Of a stretch of DNA of 64,000 bases, positions 11,331 to 26,300 are shown one piece after another. Below the pieces are notes generated by a model. That model saw only the letters and a program-made list of their open reading frames with translations, ran no database searches and was not told the DNA's origin. How positions within the stretch are numbered: the first letter of the stretch is position 1; each line of letters opens with the position of its first letter. Origin of the DNA: Haliclystus octoradiatus (taxonomy: Eukaryota > Cnidaria > Staurozoa > Stauromedusae > Haliclystidae); assembly GCA_916610825.1 (NCBI GenBank), contig OU744449.1, positions 19,437,344 to 19,501,343 on the forward strand, in the 5' to 3' direction. Both the position numbers and the translations under genes were made by a program.

Positions 11331-14300
11331 CTTGCATTCTACTTCCAATCGCATGACCTTTTCCGTTAAGCTGAGGTTTTCTTCTTGGACGGTTATCATA
11401 TCTGAAGATTTCCTGAAATATAAATGTGATTAGATTAGTATGTATGTATGTATGTATGTATGTATGTATGTATGTATGTATGTATGTATGTATGTATGTA
11501 TGTATGTATGTATGTATGTATGTATGTATGTATGTATGTATGTATGTATGTATGTATGTATGTATGTATGTATGTATGTATGTATGTATGTGTATGTATG
11601 TTTTATTGTCAAATAAATTATACAACTATTTGGTTAAGCCGATTTGAAGCTGAACATTGGTACAGTTGATAGAGAAAACAGGCAAAGGTAACAATAATTG
11701 AAGTCCACATTCAATAATCACATTGCTGCCGCTCGTACAGCTTGCCTGTATGTACGAAGTACGGGATTTGTTAATAAGTTCAATACACTCTACAGAAAAA
11801 AAAGATCGGGTAGATAGAAAATGTTGATACATTAACAATAGCTGAATTTACAAAAATGATTTAACATTATGTCAGATCAGAAAAAACGAAAAAAACATTT
11901 TGAAGTAGTATGCAACTCATAGATAGACAATTTCAAAAACAAAGAGAAACCCTCAACGGAAAAAGCACAAATAGTTGCGTTGTGCACCGACTCTGATACA
12001 GATGAGTCATTTAAAATAGATGCCAACCGGGCAATATGTCACTTTGTGATTAAGATGTAACGCAATAAATGTTTTGTTGACCCTGGCACTTGTACAATGA
12101 TGCCTGAAGAATATACATAGTGCTTGATATTACAAATAAATTCATTCCAATCTGTGCTTGTCACAATATCACACTTCTCTTCACTTGATGTTACTACATG
12201 GCGCAGTTGATATTCGGTTATAATTCATTCGCTGTCTCATCATAATTCAAGTCACACGCACAAAGCTTCAGCTACAAAAGCAGGTATTTGACAATAAATT
12301 TGACACAAAACAAATATGTTGGAATAGGTCCACTCCATCCAACCCAATAAAATTATTTGCCTGCTCAATATTTTATTCAAGACCCTGCTGTACTACACGC
12401 TCAACAAAGTAAATGGTTCTTTGTGATTATGGGAATTCTCATAAAAGCACATGAAATCATAACTAATACATCTGTCACACCTCGCTGGTCACATTTCTTA
12501 ATGTTTAGCTCCAGCAACAACAAAGATTACAACATGGTTTCCCCGTGAGTGACAATGGGAAATCAGAATGTCTTGTCTTTAACGCTTCACTGGCACCTGC
12601 GATCAATCACTAAGTGAAAAATCTTCATCCCTTTCTCAATTACGAGTAGCAAAGAGAGAATTTATCAATACAACCAGGGATATACTGATCCACATGACTT
12701 CTCACAGAGCCTCTCAATAAGCAACTGAAATTAAAAATGACACGAAAACTTTACTTGCCAATTACTTGTCTACAATAAAACTCCTACAAATGTATCAGAG
12801 GGCCGCATATGACCACATTTTCTTTACTGGATCAATCATTTAAACCAAGACTGAAGCGTACAAATAAATATTATACTCAAGTCCAAGTACATATGTGGGC
12901 TGCTAACTTCAGACTGCAGTCATTCGCATTTTGTTTTGTGGACTCAAAGTCATAAACCTTTGATTGAGAAGGTTATAATGGATAATGTTTACCTGAAAGA
13001 GGTAGTTAATCATGCAAACATATTTTTTAAAACATACATGATGCCATATTTATTGGGACTAAACCAGATCTATGAATGTCCTCATTGCGAGGAAGTTAGT
13101 GCCAAGTGATAGAGAAATAATGTGATTTATTTTTATTGAAGGACACCCATGCTTATCATTACCAAGTTAAGCAACAACGTTTTAATACGGATGTCGAGTT
13201 TGGTGATTTTATAGTTGCAAAATTCAAAGGCAATGACATCGAAATTATAAGCGAGCGCATTGTTTTTGATGTATGCCAATTTGGATGAAAACATTCCCAA
13301 AATTAAGAAAGACATACCATCAGTAATCCAGGCAAAAACATTATGAGCCTGCAAACTTGTGAGAAAATGTATGGACAATAATATATGTAACCTATTTAAG
13401 GGATATTTTGAAGTAACGAATCATCATATTGAAACAAGAAACAACCATCAAAGCTTGAAACTCCCGAAATTAAATACAGAATTTAATATTTTATTTTGGT
13501 CTAAACGATCTGAATTTTAGAAATATTAAGAAGTTCTAAATTACTTTCTATGTTGAGAAAAAATTACCTATTAGTTTATTATTATATTTATTTATCTATT
13601 TAAACAGGACACACATTGATAACAGTGTGTCTACACTGAAGTGTCCATCCTGTCAATCATAAAGTAATTGAAATTTGCAGTGATGTGAGAATTACTTTAT
13701 AAAAGTAATTAATTACATTACAAACTACTTTTCCTCTAAAGTAACTAATTACATTACTAATTACTTCAGCCTAAAAAGTAATTGATTACAATTACTAATT
13801 ACTTTCCCAAAAAAAGTAATTAATTACTAATTTCTTCATGATTACTTTTTTAACTTGTGAACAAAAGATATTGCCTCTTTTTCGACAATGACATGTCTCG
13901 TTTTGGCAATCATGGCGGCCATCTTGTTTTTTTACGAAGGGGAACGATCAATTTAATAATATTAAATTAATACTGGTGACTGCAGCAGAAGATAAATTGA
14001 CGTTGAAAACTTTTTAATAAAGTTGCCAAATAAATGGTTTCATTTGATTTATCAAATGGTTTATTTTTGTCGGATCGATCTATTTATAAAGCCATAACTT
14101 TTAAATCATCTATTCAGTATTCGAAACTCACTCAAATAAAAAGTGAAAAACTATTGAATCTATTGATCAACAGAACAATGTCTGAACGGAAAAGAATAGG
14201 TTATGGGATAGGGTTTATTGGTCATATATCACACAATTCACGTGGTTTGAATAGCTCTCGTGAAAGCTGCAAATAATGTGAGATTGCATCGCAGACAGAA

Positions 14301-17300
14301 CAATAAAAAGCGGAACTTCGTGACAGCAACGCCTTTGAAAATTATCACAAGACAACAAAGCAAATATTTTGTAATCATAAAAGTAATTTGAAAAGTAACG
14401 TCAATTACTTTCTCTCAAATAATACTCGTTACTTCAAAAAGTAATCAATTAGATTACTTATTACTTTTCTCAAAAAAGTAACTAATTACTCCTAAAATTA
14501 CTCCAAAAGTAACGAGTAACGAGTAACGCGTTACTTTAGTAACGAGTATTTACAACACTGGCAAATTTGAGTGTCATAAAGTAATTTAAACGTAACAATT
14601 TTTCAGGGGTTTGCCAAAATTTCAATGATTATTCATTACTCATAACGTGGTTATCAATAAACTGCTAGAGACAAAACATTTGAATGGGAAGTTTTTGGTT
14701 TGATGATCTAAAATAGATTGGGGAAATTAGAGGAGATTTCCACATCATTACCGGTAACCAGATCTTGCCATTGGAGTTAAATGTTCAATACACAAGTCGG
14801 AGGCTACGTCTGAAAAATAATATACTACAGAGACTTTATATTTTGAGTGTCAAGATCCTGCTTCTGTGGGCTAGGCATACATCTCTGATTTCAATTGAAG
14901 ACTTTACCTTTTAAAAAACTCATAGTTTGCTTCCATCTCTCCAAAATTATTTTCAGCGATAATTTTCTCTTGTGATAATCTAGTATTCAAGGAAACAAAA
15001 TGAAATAAAAAGCTAATATCAATCATCAAATAAAAAGACGCTTGTGAAAATATTTACGATAAAAAGTATAAAGATAAAGTTTTGAAATTATTCAACAATT
15101 AAACTGTATTCTATTAAATGTTAAAGATTTAAGTGAAGTTAAAATGATAGATGGTGTGCTACTGTTAGGCTACGGCCGGTTTGGCTAGGGTCGGTTAAGT
15201 AGTGGAAGGGAACAAGATAGAATGATAAATTGCAACAGGTTAGTAGATCAACTACTAAAGTATCGTAAAAGACCTGCAATACAAGCCAGTGAATGTAACA
15301 TTATCCCTTTGTTTGTATGCGCATGTCCCAAAGGCCTTGGTGTGTCAATCACTCTTACCATTGTGACCTAGCTTGCTAGTTGCTTTTGAGAAGTTCCTCG
15401 CATTTAAATTTTCATGTTAATATTTCCTTTGCAATCGTGAATATCTTGCCTCTGATAATTCCGGGCATTGCACTCTGTATATTTTCTCTGCAATACCATT
15501 TTCTAATTGTCACAGTCATGCACAATGTGGCAGCCTATGCTTGATATCAAGGTATGCTTGTGCTAAATTGCACATTGTCATCATTATATATTATGTGCTA
15601 CATTGCACTTTGTGAGAACTGTGCTATACTGCAGATTACAAAGTATCTACTATACTGCATATTATGAATTATGTGCTATACCACACAGATTCACCATTAT
15701 AGATTAATATGCAGTGTACTGCATTTGGTGAAGTTGCTATACTGCAATGAGGCTAACAGATGTTGCAATTGATCTGATCAATTGTATCAACACCCTCCCT
15801 CCTCTCTTGATCGGGTTAGGTAAATATATTAGGTATTCCATTGACATAACAATGTGACTTGTGCTTGGTATTGGAGGTGACAGGTCTGCTGTCTACGGTA
15901 GCCTAGCCCTGGTTATGGTAAACCATCAGCCGTCCTACCAGCCAAGCACCAAGAGCCAAACAATATATGCATTACAATATCATTGATGTAGACATAGACT
16001 TTAGCTACTTAGTCTAACAAATTCCTTGGTAAACCCGAAATTTATACAGCACTTTTTAATTTTGGATTTTTGACATAGAACAAGGTGTTATGTACTTAAA
16101 AAAATGGCAAAACGCTTTGTAATCACAGGAGATCGACCAAAGTTGAGCAATGAATTTGATCATTATCCGCGGCGAAGAGAATACAAAGCGTTTTGACGCT
16201 GCTTAAGTACTAAACACTTTGTTTTATGACATGCGTCGATCCAATGTTTCAACACCTTTTTGACAGAAAAACCTCATCGAGGTCTAATAAACCTTTCTCA
16301 ACTCTATAATTCACGTTCACTTTCAGTCATTTATGGCCAACAAAGTGTCCCGAAGATATACCGGTAGGCATAACTTTTCTAGAAAGTGGACCATTTCTTT
16401 TTCATAAGAAACAAGTTACGATTTTTTGAAGTCTAGACTTTGCTACTTTTCTATAGTGGGCCCTCTTGTCATTTCGGCATGAGTTCCGACTTTCAAAGGA
16501 GCACTATTTCTGAAATATGGTACTTTCAACATTGAATAACTCAGCATATAAGAGTCGAATAATTATTGTCGCCATTCCTATTTATTTTGCATGGGCTACT
16601 CAATTCCGGAAAAACATTTTTTGGTGTCATGGGCATTTTAAAACTGTGTTCATATACAAACTAGACATCATTTGTTGAGATGAATGGCTTTGACATAAGC
16701 ATTAACGATATAGTCATATAGTCCTGACCTGCACTGATTACTGGCTTAATCTAGGGTCCTAGGAAGTAGGAACTGACAGGGTAATGTTGTTACATGTGCT
16801 CAATTCAGCATCAAGGCAGGTTGGTTCTCTACAACTAGACTTTGCGCAATTCAGCGAAAGAGCTTGCAGCAGGATTCAAAGATAGGTTTAACCTCAGTAA
16901 AATTCCTTTAACTACATTTAATTACTTTCATATTTTCTCGAGTTACATTTTTCACCAGAAGACTTTTGAGATTTTGTAAACAGATAAATTGTTGCGCTTC
17001 CTTCCTGTTTACAATTTACATCATTGAAACGTTTCAAAAGCGTTTGAATATCTGTAATGCTATTTGACACCTATTAAATTTTTATAATGTGAAAAGATCA
17101 ATACATTGGCATTGACGAGTAATTTACATTGTAAAACTCGAGAGATTTTCGAATGCTGTTCTAGTAATTTGATTGGCTTACTCCCGTGTTTGGATCACGC
17201 AAGCCAAACATCTTAGATAACATGAGAGAAAAAACATCCAAAATTTCTAAATAATTGCAAATAAAAAATTGCATTATTAACACCGTTGATGATAATATAT

Positions 17301-20300
17301 ATTTAAGAGTACAGTATTATAATTCAAGGCATTCTTCTTCTTTGAATCATTTGTTTGGTTATTGTGGCTATTCCGAGACAAAAATGCCCTACAAAACCGG
17401 CAAAAACTTTTGACAAAGCAGAAATGGGAAACAAGATAGATCAAAATCATAGCTTCGAAAGAATCGAAAGTGTTTCGAAAGTAGAACTCTGGATCTGTGA
17501 TTTTATGTTTATTTTGCTGATCACTATATCTAAATTATCCTAATTTCATGAGATATCTAATAAGCTTTAATATATTTGAAAACTGGATCACAATGATCAT
17601 TGCGGTCACAGATGGTTCAATAACTAATTCAAAGGCCCGTTTAGTAACTGACTAGTTCTAGCTTTCTATCAAAGCTCTCTTCATTGTTTAACATAAGCAT
17701 TTTATCATTCAACCACAAGTGCGAGCATAGGGGAGCTATTTTTTTAATTTGTAACCCTTTGTGATCAATAATCTGTTAAAAAAACTTTCTTTCACCTTGA
17801 ATTATTAATCAGTATTCACCTTATAAAATGATGTATTGTACAAATAGGCCTACAGCTTGATTTACGAGCTGATCCAAAAAGTATTGCTGACAAATAGTTT
17901 GTTGCTCTATGAAAATGAAACTTTATTGCATGATTTGCATAAATTAAATTAGTGGATATAATCCCCTGCATTTGCCTGTTATATTTTATATGATGAATAA
18001 ATCAAATCAAATTAGAAAATGATGGAATAAACAGTTTTCTATTGATTGATGTCATAATAATAACAAAATTCCTATTAGTTGTTACAAGGTTTCAATTTTC
18101 TGAAAAAGTTCAGACCGTATTTAAAAAAGATTGAATAATAAAAAATAATTTGGGTTTGAAAACTATTTGAATTTAGATATTATTCGAATTGCATTGAATG
18201 GCAACTATTTGAATAGCGTATTCATTAATTTTGTTGATGTGAGCTTGGCTATTTTTATATTTGACTTGGTTTAGCTGCATATAGATTAAAGTTCAGTGTG
18301 AATTATAAAACATAAGCTTGCTTACAATCTTCAATGTTAATTTGGTAAATAATATTCCAAGGGTGGCAAAATAGATCAATGAACTTGACATTGAATTAAA
18401 TAATAAGCGTTGTAATTGGTTCCCTTGGGAACATGCTCGGGAGAAGAATTCTGTGTGTGACTTCTTGAGATATTATTCTGTTTACATACCTGTTGACAAC
18501 ATCTTGAAGTCTTATTATCTGCGATGTATATGTTTGCTCACTCTGGAACAAAAACAATGCAATTGATTAAAGAAGTTGAAACAATGATGTGCTGGTTTCT
18601 ATTTTTAATTCTACGTCTTGAAATTCTTTTTGGTTCACCAGTAATCTTCACAATGCTCGACAAAATTAGAAATCGTGGGATTTCATTGATAATCCCCTTT
18701 TTAATTCGTTACGACTATATATTAGCGGGAGCGGGTATATCAGACGCAGTCTACTTAAAGAAAAATTGTTCGTTATAGACCAGAGGTGTACAGAGTCAAA
18801 AGTTTTAGATCCCAGATCTGAAAAAAGGACTAATAGAAAGCGTTTGACTCCGAGTCCGGCTCCGACTGCTGTTTCATTCTGGCAAAAAATTAAGTCCAAT
18901 TCAGCTCCTGTTAAATATGGATACTTCTGCCGGAGTCTGAGTTTGACCTCGGCTCCTGTACACATCTGTTATAGATCAGGTAGCCTATAAGCTATAACAG
19001 TAGGCCTATTAGGTAAACAGCCATCAAAAAGCTTAATTCTGTTTCCTAAAAAAAATAAGTTGTTGATGTTCAGGATTCAAAACCAACCACTGCTACACAT
19101 GGCTTGTATTCCTAGGCATGCAATCAACCACACACACACGCCTACGGTAGGTGCTCCAAGACGTGGAATCTGTCACCTATTTTGTTGGTATCAATGTGTT
19201 CATTCTAAAATCTTGGAGCAATTTCTTTTCCATGATTGAACTACTAATTTCAAGCTTTATTAGGCCTACAAATCGATTCACAAGCCTAATATCTAATTTA
19301 CAAGCTATATGTAGACCTGATGAGACTCTAAAGCAGTTTATGTTTAGTTATTGACTACAATATAGCCTTGCATACATACAGCCTCTTATTGATTAATATA
19401 AGTAGCTAATTAACCTGATTGTAAGTAGAGTAGTGTGATGGTGTTTAAGAGAACTGTCAATCAGGTTTATTTTATTATTATTGTTTGAGCTGCGTGACTC
19501 AAAAGTTGTCACAACTATCAGGTCTTGTCTAGTGTTTCTTGTTTTAACAATTTTGAGTGTAACCCAAGCTCAACAATACTGTGCAGTGTGTGATTTGAAC
19601 CAGACTGATTCCAACAATTGATCATAAATCAGATATGTGACGGTTCGTGTCAGAATCAACAATCTAACAAAATCCAATTGTTCAGTATGGCGTAAAGAAG
19701 TGGGAAATTATTGTAAAATTATCAAATAGGACATTTATATTTTTTATAATAAACTAGACAAAAAAACATAGGCTTTCTTGTGCAAGTGTTTTCTGTTCAG
19801 TAGGTTAACAAATTAATAGTTTATTTTCAATTCAACGTCGTTGCTAATAATGTATTTTAAAATAATGAAAATTGAGCAATAGCAGGAAACCACATTAGGT
19901 AAATATTGATTTAATATGAATTCAGTACAAACACTTGACAAGCGATACTCTGCGCCCACAAGCCCACACCCATCATTTCAGCAAAAATTATGAAGAAAAT
20001 GACAAAAAATTAATTATTAGATGCCGATTTTGATGTAAACTGCAGCTTCAGGGGCGGCAATCACCAGAAAATTTTTATCTCAGGGGCGCAGCTGTCATGC
20101 TATGCGGACCGGCCTTTTCTGGCCACAGATTTGGTCTTTCTTTTACTATTTTGTATACGTTTAACAAACTCCAGCCACAGAACAGAAAAGTAACTTAAAC
20201 CGTGATTACAGCTGCACTACTATATTGTGGTTAAAATGATTAATTTTAAGTGAGGTTAAACTGATGCCTATATGGCAGTTAATAACTTATTAAAGTTGAG

Positions 20301-23300
20301 ATTATCATGGCAAGTGCTATATTGAATAAATGGTCAGCGGACAAAGTGATTGACACTAGGATCTTATTGGCCACGTGAAGTGAGTATTGATAAGTGAGAT
20401 TTTATGAATTATTTGTAGTGCTCATGTCTCTATCATCTGGGTGTGGTAGTCAGTTGCCATTTTTGTCTAGCTTGCTAGCAGAATTTGAATCGCTCTTCAA
20501 CTCGGTATATTTGTTTTGATAGTTTGATACTGATTTTTCTATTGGTTATTTGGATATTTTGAGTTTGATTTAGAAGTTGATACACTGATTGTTTACACAC
20601 CATAAATGGTGTTTTTTCGTGCACTATATTATTAGAGTTATTAGGTTATTGAATGATGTTATTAATTATTTGATTGAAGTGCGAAGTTGCACAGAATGTG
20701 GATATTAGATTCCCCTCCCTCCGCAGAAAATATGGTAAGGTAAGTATATTAGGTACTCCACTGACTTAGCAGTGTGACTGGTGCTTGGGTTGGTGGTGAC
20801 AGGTATGGTTTATGCTGTATTGGAGCTAATATATTTGGGTCATCTACCAATATCCACCAACCAAGCACCAACGCCAAATATTCAATATAGGCAAGGAGTT
20901 TAATAGGATATAAAATATAGCTCAAAGCTGTAAAAATTGACATAACAAGACTATGCTTATGGCTAATACTACGGTGGCCCACAACTGCCACTTACGACAA
21001 CTTCACTTGCCTGTCACAATAAGAAAATCATGCAGCATAACCCTGCGAAAAAAGTTCATGAGTTCATGAACGTGAAATTTCCCAAAAGTTCCTGAACTGT
21101 TCATGAACAGTTCATGGATTGTTCATGAACTTTTGGGCAATTTCACGTTCATGAACCAGTTCATGAACCGGTTCATGAAGTGTTCATGAACTCTTTGTGA
21201 CTGTACATGAACTGCTCATGAACTGTTCATGAACCAACAAAAAAATGTTCATGAACTGTTCATGAACTCATGGATATTTTTCGCAGGGGTAACTTTAATT
21301 ACCTGCCACAACAAAAACATGAATTACAACAAGTTCAAAATGCTGCCGCATTAACTACACTTTGATTACAATAACTTCACTTGCCAGCCGCATTAAGAAC
21401 TTACAATACAACAACTTCATTTGCCTGCTACATTAAAAACTTACATTACGGAAGTGTATGCTACCGTGCGTCCGTTTGAAAACGAGATGCTGTGAAAAAA
21501 TTTTCTAGTCTGAGACTCGGAATTCGGATAAAAAACATGGACGCTGATTATCTATTTTTTTAAGTCAATGCAGTTTTCTGTATTTAATAAACTGTGACTG
21601 AATGTTATAACAACTCAAAGATATTCAATAGCAACCAGGTAAAGCCACCATCTGTTTAATCTCATAGGAACTTGCATGCTTTTTTGTTATAGTTGCAAAT
21701 CAATCAACCTGAAACCGTATTTTGACAGACAGTGAGGCATAAATCAATGAGATTATTCACATAGGCTAGACTAAAGACTTTGTAAAATGTACATCCACCC
21801 TCTCCTCGATCATCTGCTGTCAATATGCTTGTAAGTGACTATTTACATTCACCTTGATACACTTGTTTGTCATTATTAAGGGCTCTGTAGTACAGAGAAC
21901 AGTCCTAATATTTGATGATTATATATTTATAAGAAAATCTATAGTACATTCACTGTCAAGTCTTACATGTTCTTGTATTTGAACAATCAATTAATTAACA
22001 AGGTAATATGTATGAATTGATAATGTCTAATAATTTATTATTTCAAAGTTAATACTGGTAGGTGATACAAGTCACTTGTTCCATATATTCAATACCAATT
22101 AAATGTAATTTTTGGTATTGAATATGTGGTATTGCTATGTGTATTGTATTGATATTTGGTATTGCTTGATGATTTGAAACCGAAGAAAGAAAGCTTCAAA
22201 TCACTGTTTGGTTTGTACTGCCAAAAGTGAACTATCAAATAAAAATATATAAATTATGGCCTACCAATGCCTGTGCATTGAAGTATGCTGTCTCCTTGAA
22301 TTGATTGTATGCTTTCATATGCTGTAGTGGCAACGGTATGGACTTTTCACAGGCGCTGACCAGTGGATAGCATATGGACCGTATCACCCGTATCATCCAA
22401 ATCTCCTGTACCACCTATGCTCTATGATATTATGTTCCATGGGATGTGTCGTGTTCCTGTCAGCCATCCCAATAGTCCTGCTGATGTGGCTTCCACAGTC
22501 ACCGTTTTTTTGTTCCGATTCTGATTTGTCAACATCCACTGACTCAGATTCTGCTGTTGATTGTGTAGCTGCCGGTGTGTCTTCGTAAACATATGCAACT
22601 TGTCTTGATGGTATTTTGCCGTCTCCAAATTCATTGACTGTATCCATCAGGTTGTCTATTGCCAACTCCTCCAATGTACGTTTTGCAGTTCCAGAAGATG
22701 AACAAGATGGCTGCAGAATAGATAGTATGTAAATAGCGGTTGGCTCAAATTGATTGTTCCTTTTTGGCAGTACAAACAGTGATTTGAAGCTTTCTTCATG
22801 GTTTGTATTATAGAGATGACACTGGTGCTATAAAACGCATGCCTAAAATGATCAAGGTGTGCTATCGCATACCATCAAATAATTGTTGTCATGACAACAT
22901 GCGTCATACATTTGCTGGTAAATCCTAACTCGATGGAGTGGAGCATGTCTCTCCAATCAAAAAATTGTCCAGCAAGTTGAATTAGAATCATTATAGTAGT
23001 AAAATGAGATTAAAATATGTCATCAGAATCATCACTGAACTTAATTGCGAAAAAATCAGAATCAAAAAAAAAGTGTTTAGGCGTGCGTGGAGGCGTGTGC
23101 GTGCGATCGCAAGCCTTATAACACAATCCATGGCTCTCTTTCTTCGGTTTCAGATCATCAAGCATCATAAGATTCCTTCGTGTCGCAAAGCTTGATTTGA
23201 TTGTTTTTTTATTCGATTCGATGACTCCCGTATGGCCATGCTCCATTATTCATCATCAACATCTGTCACTGGATATGGTTCGAAAATACAGTTATATGTT

Positions 23301-26300
23301 ACATCATCCATGAACTGCGCCGGTGGACAACCATTGGTAAGAAAAACTGCTACAACTTCTCAACACGTCTGATAGGTTCTATTACTGATGTATCTCATCG
23401 AGAAGAATGGTATCCCATCTTTAAATATTAAAAATTAAAATAATTTTTAATATACAAGAGCTCATGAACTCTTTGCCCATGGCTCCTTGGTCGATGCTGG
23501 CTTTGCCAACATACTTGACAGCCAGTCGATTGTTCAAATTTTGATCTCTGGCTGCTCTCTGCCACATAGCGATCAGGCGATGAAATGGTACCTCTCTGCG
23601 GGCAACAAAAACAGTTGGTCATCCGTGTTGGTCATCTGAAGAAGGTCATCCACTGTGTCCAGCATTGGTATACCATCGACGTATTCTTTCTATACGTACG
23701 ACGCCAGTTGCTCATCATTACATGCCACTGATAGCTGATCGTCAATGAAATGTTGGTGCTCTTGAAAAGGAAGATATATGTATATATATATATACATTCT
23801 GGCAAGCACTCAAAACACGGTGTACATTTACTAAGTGAGTAGAGAGTTTTATATAGTGCATACATTGCAATTTAAAAGATGGCAGACAATCTTCAAAACC
23901 TAAACATTTCTAGGTTTTTGAACATGTCTATTCCACGTCAGTTTTTGAACATGTCAGTAAATGTCTATTCTACGAGGCTACGTAGACCCGTAGATTTGGC
24001 CTCTAGGTATATAGTCGATTATTATTTTGTTTATGTGTTTTTATTCAAAGATAATGAGATGGTTGGCAGGCGAATAAAGGTTGGAATCTCCCACTTGCTT
24101 ACATCAGGGGAATGTTAGGAGAACATTACTCTCGATCCTTGCCCACGTTAAGCAAGCTCGATCCTTGTTAAGCAAGTTTGCGAAATATATGACTCTAGAC
24201 TCTCTATATCGCACAATACGTAGTATTTCCTGTTAATGAAAGGCCGCTGTCTGGCGACAGTCTAGACTAGCCTCATTTGCTCGTGGAAAGGAGGCTAGCT
24301 GTAGATATCCATACAAACAAACAAACTGCCAACGCCGAGCTGAATGTCATGTCACGTCAAGGGGGGAACGCACCATAAGTACTGATCATTCACTAGAAAA
24401 ATATGCTCTGCGCCCCAAATATTTCGAGCTTTGCTATTAAGTCATAAGATAAATAAGATAAATAAACAATATAACACCTCTGTCAAGTTGGCCCCCCAAC
24501 CGTGAAATTTAGATCTAAACCATACTCAGAATGATGATGGTGGATGATCATTGATGATCAGCAATTTATTTTTAATGATCATCAATGATCATCGAGATAT
24601 CGCTAATTATCGAATGGGGGGCCAACTTGACAAATAGTTAGTTTACAAAACCAATTAAGATTTATGCAAATTAGTTCACACATTATTTCTATCACAGCAT
24701 CCACTTGAGTAACTCGTAATGCAGTTACTAAATATAGATGGCCTATACTAAAATATATACTTGATATTTTTTCATCTAAATTTTTTAAATCACTTTGATG
24801 TATGTATGAGTATAACATACTAAGTTAAACAGTGAATTGTATGGCCTGTTTCAGTGTAAGAGATATTTAAATTCGAGAAACATCAAAATCGGCTTTTCCC
24901 AAAACCTGAAAAGTGGTAAAGTCACACTTAGGTCAACCTATCTAGATGGCTATTTACTAAATATAGATTGCACATTTTATCATCTTATGACTTACTAACG
25001 AAGGTAATGAATTGTATCGCTCAATTCAGTGTGAGAGATTTATGAAGTTGAGAAAGTGAAAAACTGGCTGTGATGCTGTGATAGAAATAATGTGTGAACT
25101 AATTTGCATAAATCTTAGTGGTGAAGCCATACTTAGGTCAATTTAGATGGCCTTTACTAAATATATACTTGATATTTTTTCATCTAAATTTTTCAAATCA
25201 CTTTGATGTATGTATGAGTATAACATACTAAGTTAAACAGTGAATTGTATGGCCTGTTTCAGTGTAAGAGATATTTAAATTCGAGAAACATCAAAATCGG
25301 CTTTTCCCAAAACCTGAAAAGTGGTAAAGTCACACTTAGGTCAACCTATCTAGATGGCTATTTACTAAATATAGATTGCACATTTTATCATCTTATGACT
25401 TACTAACGAAGGTAATGAATTGTATCGCTCAATTCAGTGTGAGAGATTTATGAAGTTGAGAAAGTGAAAAACTGGCTGTGATGCTGTGATAGAAATAATG
25501 TGTGAACTAATTTGCATAAATCTTAGATGGTTTTGTGAGCTTTCAAATCTTGCGCTTGTCGCAAGTTTATCTTGCGTGAATGCGCAAGTTAAACTTGCAT
25601 CAATGTTCAAGTTTAACTTGCTCCAATGTGCAAGATTTCACGGAAAATCTTAAGATTTGGTCAATAAAACGCAAGATTCTGCATCAAAATCTTAAGATTT
25701 TGAACCTTGCTATGTTTTTTTCTAATCTTGCGTTTTGACCCCAATATAACGCCATACTATTTGGCTATAATGGAGCAACTGTTTAGTTGCGCAACTAGTA
25801 GTCATTGCAGTGGAATCTTGAACCCCTGCAACACCAGAGTCCAACCAAAAGTTTGAACCTCGTTGAATCCTGTTAGGGATGCGAATTGAATATTGATTAA
25901 TCCATTAATAATCAAATATCAATGAAATATCGATTATTTGAATAGCTTTAATTGCGTGATCATTCTTTTAAGCCTATTTTCAACTTTGTGGATGGTAGAA
26001 AAAAAGTTGAGGGGCTGACTTTTTGTCAAATTGCCCCCCATTCGATAAATGGCAATATCTTGATGATCATTGATGATAATACGATAAAACCTATTGACCA
26101 TGAATGATCATCACGTGATCATTCTTTTAAGCCTATTTTCAACTTTGTGGGTAGTAGGGGAAAAGTTGGGGCGGCTAACTATTTGTCAAGTTGGCCCCCC
26201 CATTTGATAATTGGCGATATCTCAATAATTATTGATGATAATACGATGAAACCTTTTGATCATGAATGATCATCGCGTGATCATTCTTTTAAGCCTATTT

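Noticed and set aside
11314..11669. Frames of repeated THIH/MYVC residues
   Set aside because: Translation of the (TGTA)n microsatellite. The minus-strand tail EIFRYDN is the wrong frame of MAD1-like exon 4.
14034..14276. 80-codon frame in the hAT MITE
   Set aside because: Not conserved as an open frame in the second copy (28199-29081), which has indels there; no transposase motifs.
22422..22634. Second minus-strand frame overlapping the 22393 frame
   Set aside because: Shadow frame; only the other frame follows in phase from a good acceptor.
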